Positions 57,768 to 64,000 of a stretch of DNA of 64,000 nt are shown here, piece after piece; positions within the stretch are counted from its first letter, which is position 1; each line of letters opens with the position of its first letter. The notes under the pieces were generated by a model, which was not told where the DNA came from, made no database searches, and worked only from the letters and a program-made list of their open reading frames with translations. A program made the translations under genes and the position numbers. Origin of the DNA: Nonomuraea soli (GTDB taxonomy: Bacteria > Actinomycetota > Actinomycetes > Streptosporangiales > Streptosporangiaceae). Location: contig NZ_JACDUR010000003.1 in assembly GCF_013761175.1 (NCBI RefSeq), positions 372,001 through 436,000 of the forward strand. The letters are read 5' to 3'.

Positions 57768-58659
57768 TGATCAGCTCGCCGCCCAGTTCCACGAAGGCCG
57801 CGGGCGACAGTTCGACGATCCGGCCGCGCGAGCCGGTGTCACACTCCACACATCGGTCACAGAAGCGTCCCGCTACACATCCGCAGGCGGTGATCGGCAC
57901 ATTCGTCATGCGATCGGTGCAGACGTTGTGGACGGAGAGCAGAGATCCCATGGCCAGGTACGGCAGGCCGACGCACGACACCTCCGAGTGCGAGCACCGC
58001 ACGTCGGAACGCTCCACCATCGGATAGGCCGCGCCGCGCTCCTCCTCGTCGAAGGCGTCGGACCAGACGGCGCTGCCCGACACCCGCGACTGCACCCCGC
58101 CGAAGGCCGGAGGCGGGGAAGGTACGGCACGCGCCGGGTAGCCGGGCTGCGAGGTGGCGGGCAGCAGGATCGTCGTGCCGCTCTCCTCGCGCAGGCCGAT
58201 GGCGTCGAAGAGGAAGCCGGGTTCCAGGAGCGGATGGCGCACTCTCAGCCGCCCGGTCGCCCGGTAGGGGATGGTCACCTGGCGTCGGCCTCGATGGGGG
58301 CCGCAGTCGAGCTCCACGACGAGGTCCCTGCGGCCGGTCACGCTCAGGATCGTCCCGGTCGCCCGGGTGATCCCGGCCCATAACCGCTCGACCACGCGCC
58401 CCTCGTGGAGGGTCTTCATGATCACCTGGGACCCGACGGGCAGGTCGGCCGGAGGCATGTCGACGCCGTGCCAGGCCGTCGCCCAGGGTGCGATGACGAG
58501 ACGCTCTTCGCGGCCGTCGATCGTCTCCACGAGGATCAGGTGCGGGCTGACGTCACGGATCTCCCCGGACACCGCGATCAGGGGGTCGCCGTTGGCCGGA
58601 TCCGGCCCGGGTGTCCCCACCTCACGGCCCAGGACCGCGGCTGCCAGCTCTCTTCGCAT
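57733..58659 (-). CDS. Cysteine-rich protein of unknown function coupled to MauE-like gene
   Basis: A 308-residue protein with no signal peptide. The N-terminal 200 residues look like several beta-barrel modules (LIAVSGEIRDVSPHLILVET, VGSQVIMKTLHEGRVVERLWAGI). The C-terminal 100 carry nine Cys residues: CSHSEVSC, NVCTDRM and ACGCVAGRFCDRCVEC. These suggest metal or disulphide chemistry. The product could be processed with, or by, the MauE-like protein, with which it overlaps by 35 bases. I do not recognise a family. The start ATG 58659 is chosen because a longer frame upstream lacks a good start. Confidence 0.72.
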   Translation of the reverse strand: MRRELAAAVLGREVGTPGPDPANGDPLIAVSGEIRDVSPHLILVETIDGREERLVIAPWATAWHGVDMPPADLPVGSQVIMKTLHEGRVVERLWAGITRATGTILSVTGRRDLVVELDCGPHRGRRQVTIPYRATGRLRVRHPLLEPGFLFDAIGLREESGTTILLPATSQPGYPARAVPSPPPAFGGVQSRVSGSAVWSDAFDEEERGAAYPMVERSDVRCSHSEVSCVGLPYLAMGSLLSVHNVCTDRMTNVPITACGCVAGRFCDRCVECDTGSRGRIVELSPAAFVELGGELINGCFNARVGLG

Positions 58660-58837
58660 GCCTATAGGGTCACATGACGCGCGTTGCCACTTATGCCACG
58701 CCCGGTGAACCGGAGCAAAATACGCATCCCAGGGTGTAACCGCTGACAACCCCGGAAGATATTCCTGCCACCGAACTTGACGGACCTTTAGGTTCGACAG
58801 ACTCAATCCTCTCCATCGAGCTGGGATTCTGGCCTCA

Positions 58838-59308
58838 ATGGACGAGGAGGATTTCCACGATTACGTCCGCACCCGGCGACCGGCACTGCTGCGCACCGCG
58901 CACCAGCTCACCGGCCACGCCTCGGATGCGGAGGATCTCCTGCAGAGCGCCCTGGCCAAGACCTATCCGGCCTGGCGCGACATCCAGGATCGCGACGGCT
59001 ACATCCGCCGGGCGATGGTCAACATCAACATCTCGCAGTGGCGCCGGCGCAAACTCGAGGAGTACCCCTCCGATGAGCTGCCCGAAATCTGCATTCCGAC
59101 CGAGCCGGTTTGCGAGTCACACGAACGACTGGAGGTGGCCCTCGCCGGACTGCCCGAGCGGATGCGCGCCGCCATCCAGCTGCGCTACTACGAGGACCTC
59201 TCCGAAGCCGAAGTCGCCAGACGGCTCGGGATCAGCGTCGGTACTGTTAAGAGCACTGTCTCGCGTGCGATGGCGAAGCTTCGTGACTGCCTTCAGCACC
59301 AGCGGTAG
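58838..59308 (+). CDS. SigE-family ECF sigma factor
   Basis: A 156-residue sigma factor: FHDYVRTRRPALLRTAHQLTGHASDAEDLLQSALAKTYPAW in region 2 and LAGLPERMRAAIQLRYYEDLSEAEVARRLGISVGTVKSTVSRAMAKL in region 4. No anti-sigma gene follows. It is divergent from the Cys-rich/MauE-like pair across 178 bases, a plausible target. Its 3' end overlaps the convergent MarR gene by 62 bases, a long tail-to-tail overlap. Base composition of the 5' part is slightly less GC-rich than in the other two SigE-type genes. Confidence 0.9.
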   Translation: MDEEDFHDYVRTRRPALLRTAHQLTGHASDAEDLLQSALAKTYPAWRDIQDRDGYIRRAMVNINISQWRRRKLEEYPSDELPEICIPTEPVCESHERLEVALAGLPERMRAAIQLRYYEDLSEAEVARRLGISVGTVKSTVSRAMAKLRDCLQHQR

Positions 59309-59759
59309 CGCAGGGCCGTACGACATCACGGATCACCCGCAGAGTTCCGAGGAAGGTCTCAAGCTGTTGCTCGCTCAGCAACCCCGTGAAGCACTCCTCG
59401 ATGTCCTCGAGGTGCTGCGGGATCACCTTCTCGAGACGCTCGACACCCTTGTCGGTCAGCGTCGCGTACGAAGCGCGCCGGTCGGTCGCACACGGCTGCC
59501 TGCGCACCAGGCCCTCACGCTCCAGGCGGTCGACGACCCGGGTCACGCCACTTGTGGACAACCCGGTCTGCCCGGCCAGGTCGCTCATCCGCAGGCTCTG
59601 CCCGGGCGAGCGCGACAACCTGAGCACGGTCTCGAAGTCCACATCGGACAGCCCGCTGCCTGCCAACGCGGGGGCGAGTCTGTCCATCAAACCTGCGTGG
59701 ACCTCGGAGAGCAGGCCCATCGCGGTCAGCCTCGGGTCGTCAATGTGGTTCACGTTCAC
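59247..59759 (-). CDS. MarR-family transcriptional regulator
   Basis: A 170-residue winged-helix repressor with LRLSRSPGQSLRMSDLAGQTGLSTSGVTRVVDRLEREGLVRRQ, then the wing CATDRRASYATLTDKG. The start is GTG at 59759. It is divergent from the YceI-type gene. The intergenic palindrome GAGGAATATTCCTC and an outer GTCTACA/TGTAGAC pair are probable binding sites. MarR/YceI pairs often respond to acids, phenolics or oxidants. Confidence 0.92.
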   Translation of the reverse strand: MNVNHIDDPRLTAMGLLSEVHAGLMDRLAPALAGSGLSDVDFETVLRLSRSPGQSLRMSDLAGQTGLSTSGVTRVVDRLEREGLVRRQPCATDRRASYATLTDKGVERLEKVIPQHLEDIEECFTGLLSEQQLETFLGTLRVIRDVVRPCATAGAEGSHEASPSHARQCS

Positions 59760-59760
59760 A

Positions 59761-59806
59761 GTCTACAAGAGCAATAGTTGACGTGAGGAATATTCCTCCT
59801 GTAGAC
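59761..59806. promoter_or_regulatory. Nested palindromes between MarR and YceI genes
   Basis: A perfect 14-base palindrome GAGGAATATTCCTC (59785-59798) lies inside an outer pair, GTCTACA (59761-59767) and TGTAGAC (59800-59806). Either or both may bind the MarR protein. Confidence 0.6.
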
Positions 59807-59854
59807 CTTTGTTGGAGCAAACATCCGCACGGCAAGCATCACTCTTAGGGAGAC

Positions 59855-60421
59855 ATGGACATGAGCACTCGCACCTGGGAAGGCCTCCAGATCCCCGCGG
59901 CCGGCACCTACAACCTGGACGCCGCCCACACGAGCGTCGGCTTCAGCGCCAAGCACATGATGGTCAGCAAGGTCCGCGGCAAGTTCGAAAAGTTCGAGGG
60001 GTCGGTGACGATCGCCGAGAACCCGCTCGAGTCCTCCGCCCAGCTCACCATCCAGACGGACAGCATCACCACCGGCGTAGCCGACCGTGACGGCCACCTG
60101 CGCAGCGACGACTTCCTGTCCGTCGAGAAGTACCCCACGATCACCTTCCGGTCGACCCGCGTCCTGAGCCACTCCGGCGACGAGTTCACCGTCGTCGGCG
60201 ACCTCACCATCCGCGACGTCACCAAGCCCGTCGAGCTCAACGTCGAGTACGGCGGCGCCGGCACCAACCCGTGGGGCGTCGAAGTGTGGGGCTTCACCAT
60301 CACCACCGAGATCGACCGCGAGGAGTTCGGACTCACCTGGAACGCCGCCCTGGAGACCGGCGGCGTGCTCGTGGGCAAGAAGATCAAGATTGAGGTCGAG
60401 GGCGAGGCCAACCCCGCTTGA
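59855..60421 (+). CDS. YceI-family protein (lipocalin-like isoprenoid-binding fold)
   Basis: A 188-residue protein of the YceI family: GTYNLDAAHTSVGFSAKHMMVSKVRGKF, DRDGHLRSDDFLSVEKYPTITFRST, and the closing EIDREEFGLTWNAALETGGVLVGKKIKIEVE. YceI proteins bind polyisoprenoids in a lipocalin-like barrel. No signal peptide is present, so this one is cytoplasmic, as in many actinobacterial members. ATG 59855 or 59861 may start translation. A terminator follows. The divergent MarR gene is the likely regulator. Confidence 0.93.
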   Translation: MDMSTRTWEGLQIPAAGTYNLDAAHTSVGFSAKHMMVSKVRGKFEKFEGSVTIAENPLESSAQLTIQTDSITTGVADRDGHLRSDDFLSVEKYPTITFRSTRVLSHSGDEFTVVGDLTIRDVTKPVELNVEYGGAGTNPWGVEVWGFTITTEIDREEFGLTWNAALETGGVLVGKKIKIEVEGEANPA

Positions 60422-60431
60422 GCAGCAGATT

Positions 60432-60464
60432 AGCCCGCTCCCTGTGGACAGGGGGCGGGCTTTT
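60432..60464 (+). terminator. Rho-independent terminator of the YceI gene
   Basis: AGCCCGC and GCGGGCT pair outside an inner CCCTGT/ACAGGG stem, followed by TTTT, 10 bases after the YceI stop. Confidence 0.85.
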
Positions 60465-60491
60465 CCACAGATGTGGACGAGGTTGTCCACA
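60443..60491. promoter_or_regulatory. Cluster of four DnaA-box-like 9-mers
   Basis: TTGTCCACA, the high-GC actinobacterial consensus, is at 60483-60491. One-mismatch versions are TTTTCCACA (60461-60469) and, inverted, TGTGGACAG (60443-60451) and TGTGGACGA (60472-60480). Part overlaps the YceI terminator. No dnaA or dnaN gene is nearby, so it is not the origin; DnaA titration is one possibility. Confidence 0.4.
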
Positions 60492-60583
60492 GGCCGTGGA
60501 TGAGCTGGGCGGCGACGCGATCGGCAACCGCTTTGCCGCCTCGGCCGAAGGCCGGTACTCTGTGCTGAGCCACACGGCTACCA

Positions 60584-60673
60584 GGAGGCTTCGCCTAGTC
60601 AGGTCTATGGCGCCGCACTGCTAATGCGGTTTGGGTTTACCGCCCATCCGGGGTTCAAATCCCCGAGCCTCCG
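60584..60673 (+). tRNA. tRNA-Ser (anticodon GCT)
   Basis: A 90-base class II tRNA with a long variable arm. Acceptor GGAGGCT/AGCCTCC, anticodon stem CCGCA/TGCGG with loop CTGCTAA, T-arm GGGGTTCAAATCCCC, discriminator G. Anticodon GCT reads AGC and AGU. CCA is not encoded. A terminator follows 7 bases downstream. Confidence 0.95.
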
Positions 60674-60679
60674 CAAGTG

Positions 60680-60714
60680 AGAGCCCCTTTCCGAATCATT
60701 CGGGGAGGGGCTCT
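60680..60714 (+). terminator. Rho-independent terminator of tRNA-Ser
   Basis: AGAGCCCC pairs with GGGGCTCT, extended by an inner imperfect stem around TCA, and is followed by TTT. Confidence 0.8.
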
Positions 60715-60722
60715 TTGGTGAA

Positions 60723-60979
60723 TTGGTCGGCCGTTCTCGCCCTGTGAGCTACGGTCTTTCCTGGACGCGCTAATCGCGCGCTGGCCATGCATCATGACCG
60801 ATGAGGGCATCGACAGCCCGTGGTCGGACGGACCTTTGATGGACAGCGGCGCCGGCTCGGCTGTCTGTATTGGTATCAGTTGGAGCAGGGTAGAGGTCGC
60901 GGGCCCCTTCGTCACCCAAGCAGCTGAGGAGCATGGGCTCGTCTGCTACGACCCTCACGCCCAGCGATTGCTGCCGTAG
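60723..60979 (+). pseudogene. Remnant of a small actinobacterial protein
   Basis: The open frame resembles the C-terminal two-thirds of a widespread small actinobacterial protein whose members end in a HGLVCYDP motif. Visible parts are ELRSFLDALIARWP, DEGIDSPWSDGPL and VAGPFVTQAAEEHGLVCYDP, ending QRLLP. The frame opens right after a TGA without a proper start; an ATG at 60794 would remove the conserved ARWP segment. It probably lost its 5' end next to the tRNA-Ser terminator. Function of the family is unknown. Confidence 0.55.
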
Positions 60980-61069
60980 TGGTTGGATTACAGGCCACCG
61001 TGAAGAGACGCATCGTATTCCCACGGCTCGATAACCGATCAATACCGCCCTCGCATAGCCTCTCCCGGC

Positions 61070-61474
61070 ATGTCCACCTGGAGAGTGATCTCTACCGTCT
61101 TCGGCATCGCGGCGGTCGTCTTCATCGTCATGGCCCCGAACTACAAGTCCACGAGCCAGCGGATCGCCGACGATAACGCGAACGAGGCTGCGGTCCTCGC
61201 CGCCGCTCGTGACGCCGCCGCCAAGCTCGACGGAGTCAAGGGGAACCCTTCCATAGCGGACGTCGAGGCGGCGCTGCCGAGCGGCTTTCAGGTGACCGGG
61301 GGCGGAGGTTCGAGGATGGGCGACCTCGGAGCGGACGGTGGCATGTCCTCCACCCACACCATCGAGGTCTCCGGCGCTGACGGCGTCCACCATGCCTGTC
61401 TGACGGTGGAGACCCGCTTCAGCAACTTCCAGTACGCGCCCGCTTCCGTGAGGGCCGATCCGGGGGCCTGCTGA
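61070..61474 (+). CDS. Membrane-anchored hypothetical protein
   Basis: A 134-residue protein with an N-terminal signal-anchor (VISTVFGIAAVVFIVMAP) and an extracellular part rich in Ala, Gly and Asp (AAVLAAARDAAAKLDG, GFQVTGGGGSRMGDLGADGG). Two Cys residues near the C-terminus (HHACLTVE and PGAC) may form a disulphide. No domain is recognised. Confidence 0.65.
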   Translation: MSTWRVISTVFGIAAVVFIVMAPNYKSTSQRIADDNANEAAVLAAARDAAAKLDGVKGNPSIADVEAALPSGFQVTGGGGSRMGDLGADGGMSSTHTIEVSGADGVHHACLTVETRFSNFQYAPASVRADPGAC

Positions 61475-61540
61475 CGCGACCGCTTGGCGGTGGGTGGTCT
61501 GGTAGGTTGCGAGCCGATTCCTCCCGATCAAGGAGTAACC

Positions 61541-61921
61541 GTGCGCGTACGTTCCAGGCTGGTGGTCCTGGCCGGCCTGCTTCTGGCCCTGGTGGGCTGC
61601 GCGGAGGCGAAGCCCGACGTCGTGATTCCCGACAGCGCCGTCGGCAGGCAGCTCCAGTGGTACCTCGACGCGGTCAACAGGACGCCCCTGCCGGAGAGCG
61701 AGCTCGCCGAGCATCTCAGCAAGGACTTCCTCCAGGACGTCCCCCCGAAGGAGTTCAACGAGATCGCCGCGACGCTCGCCGGGCTGAGGGTGGATGAGCT
61801 GACCGAGGTCGAACCGGAGGCCCTGGTGGCGCGGGTGTCGATCCCCGCGCAGGTGTACAAGGCGGAGATCTCCGTCGATGACCAAGGAAAGATCGGGTTC
61901 CTGCTGATCACCCCGCAATGA
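61541..61921 (+). CDS. Lipoprotein with ORF12/LpqF-like helical domain
   Basis: A 126-residue lipoprotein. The signal peptide RLVVLAGLLLALVGC ends in a lipobox. The mature part (GRQLQWYLDAVNRTPLPESELAEHLSKDFLQDVP, then FNEIAATLAGLRVDELTEVEPEALVARVS) resembles the N-terminal helical domain that precedes the serine-hydrolase domain in Cpe/LpqF/ORF12-type proteins. The hydrolase domain is absent here. I chose GTG 61541, which has AAGGAG upstream, over an earlier in-frame ATG that would push the signal peptide inward. Confidence 0.78.
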   Translation: MRVRSRLVVLAGLLLALVGCAEAKPDVVIPDSAVGRQLQWYLDAVNRTPLPESELAEHLSKDFLQDVPPKEFNEIAATLAGLRVDELTEVEPEALVARVSIPAQVYKAEISVDDQGKIGFLLITPQ

Positions 61922-61969
61922 CCCGGCGGTCCGGTCGAATGGGGCATGATGGGCGCAGGAGGGCGCCCC

Positions 61970-62239
61970 ATGGTGGATGACCGGATGCCGGCGATCGGCC
62001 GGTGTTACAGCTGCAAGCGCACCTTCGGATACCAGCCTTCGACGGTCATGATGATCGAGGTGGATCCCGAGACCGGGCTGCTTCCTGGGATGTCGGTGAC
62101 GGGCAGGTTCCGTGATCCGTCTCCGGAGGTGCTGGCCAGGGTGGTGAAGCAGCCGGTGTGCCAGGAGTGTGTCGACAGGGCCAAGCGGTTCGCGCAGGCC
62201 AGGGAGATCCGGTTCGAGACGTGGCACAACCCCGGTTGA
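61970..62239 (+). CDS. Small zinc-ribbon protein
   Basis: An 89-residue protein with a probable zinc ribbon: RCYSCKRTFGY and PVCQECVDRAKRFAQ supply two CxxC pairs 55 residues apart. The segment between contains MMIEVDPETGLLPGMSV. ATG 61970 is favoured because AGGAGGG lies 7 bases upstream; earlier ATGs at 61946 and 61949 would place that site inside the gene. No function is recognised. Confidence 0.75.
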   Translation: MVDDRMPAIGRCYSCKRTFGYQPSTVMMIEVDPETGLLPGMSVTGRFRDPSPEVLARVVKQPVCQECVDRAKRFAQAREIRFETWHNPG

Positions 62240-62252
62240 GCACGATCCCGGG

Positions 62253-63647
<1,395 letters not shown>

Positions 63648-63666
63648 AGTTCACGACTCCGAAGGT

Positions 63667-64000
63667 CTAGAAGAGTGCTTCGATGGCCTCGGCCGCACCG
63701 AGCAGCCCCGGTCTGGTCGAGCGCGCCACCTCGGACGCCCGCTCGCGATACCCGTCGCCGGACCTGGCTGCCGCGAGCAGCAGGGGCACAATCTCGCCGG
63801 ACGTCCAGCGCCGCTCGGGCAGCCAGCTGCCGAGCCCGGCCCTGGCCAGCCGGATGCCGTTGTCCGACCGGTCGAACCCGTGAGCCAGCAGCACCTGCGG
63901 CACCCCGGCCGCCACCGCCCTGATGACCGTGCCGATGCCGCCGTGGTGCAGCACCACCCGGGCGCGCGGCATGACCTGGTGGAAGGGCAGGTGAGGGAAC
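63667..64000 (-). CDS. GT1-family glycosyltransferase, C-terminal part (5' end outside window)
   Basis: About 110 residues of a UGT/MGT-type enzyme are visible, open to the window edge. The donor-binding signature is RVVLHHGGIGTVIRAVAAGVPQVLLAHGFDRSDNG, where HHGG and the following residues bind the nucleotide-sugar diphosphate. The C-terminal helices (YRERASEVARSTRPGLLGAAEAIEAL) match the fold. Such enzymes decorate natural products with sugars. It lies 19 bases upstream of the adenylation gene on the minus strand, suggesting a shared operon. The methionine at 63972 is internal. Confidence 0.87.
   Translation of the reverse strand, partial: FPHLPFHQVMPRARVVLHHGGIGTVIRAVAAGVPQVLLAHGFDRSDNGIRLARAGLGSWLPERRWTSGEIVPLLLAAARSGDGYRERASEVARSTRPGLLGAAEAIEALF

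Noticed and set aside
60443..60491. The DnaA-box cluster as the replication origin
   Set aside because: dnaA, dnaN and an AT-rich unwinding region are absent and the site partly overlaps a terminator.
62005..62243. Minus-strand frames opposite the zinc-ribbon gene
   Set aside because: They lack start signals and family features, whereas the plus strand has AGGAGGG and two CxxC pairs.

Overview
The window is high-GC DNA from an actinomycete. Supporting signs are GTG and TTG starts, four-base ATGA or GTGA gene junctions, two conservon-type histidine-kinase modules, many ECF sigma factors, F420-dependent redox genes, an AfsR/SARP regulator and a VanY-type carboxypeptidase beside a two-component system. 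The gene content fits Streptosporangiales (for example Nonomuraea). That placement is inferred from family knowledge, not from any search.

Layout. 0-9.8 kb: the 3' part of a UDP-GlcNAc 2-epimerase, then small divergent regulator/enzyme units (one HxlR, two TetR), each with a readable palindromic operator, then a two-domain glycosyltransferase, a quinone-reductase-like enzyme and a lipoprotein. 9.9-19.2 kb: a TAT-exported spermidine-dehydrogenase-like flavoprotein coupled to a PrsW-type membrane protease, then a complete four-gene conservon (kinase, roadblock, DUF742, GTPase) facing an incomplete second one (kinase and DUF742 only). 19.3-33.4 kb: metabolic accessory genes. These are a B12/radical SAM enzyme with a Cys-rich partner, an SDR/ketosteroid-dehydrogenase-like operon under a TetR protein with two operators, a CocE-type hydrolase, a flavin monooxygenase/DUF3237 pair under a MarR protein, a four-gene AhpD/ABM/Ddn/F420-NADP-reductase run, and an ECF41 sigma factor flanked by a Cys-less AhpD paralogue and a FAD oxidoreductase.

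33.4-40.7 kb: a 1034-residue SARP/AfsR regulator coupled to a zinc-ribbon protein, a VanRS-like two-component system divergent from a VanY-like carboxypeptidase, and a LacI regulator. 40.8-45.3 kb is the least ordinary stretch: an SMI1/KNR4 gene, 1.4 kb with almost no convincing genes, an internally deleted IS5-type element with intact ends, an unrecognised gene with a CxC..CGG..HGW motif, and tRNA-Arg(ACG). 45.3-51.9 kb: a NarL-type two-component pair embedded in tandem repeats, a repeat-rich His/Gly/Pro membrane protein, and a tightly packed cassette of an Lgt-like membrane enzyme, a multi-cysteine radical SAM enzyme resembling archaeal tetraether synthase, and a small membrane protein. I consider this cassette the best candidate for an undescribed system.

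51.9-64 kb: two tandem paralogous pairs of a SigE-type ECF sigma factor with a membrane-anchored propeller-like protein, separated by a MaoC gene; an AAA-type ATPase flanked by AGCGCTA motifs; a MauE-like protein overlapping a Cys-rich protein; another ECF sigma factor; a MarR/YceI unit; a small cluster of DnaA-box-like sites; tRNA-Ser(GCT); small lipoprotein and zinc-ribbon genes. The window ends in the edge of a probable secondary-metabolite locus: a stand-alone adenylation domain with a glycine-like specificity code and a GT1 glycosyltransferase cut by the window end.
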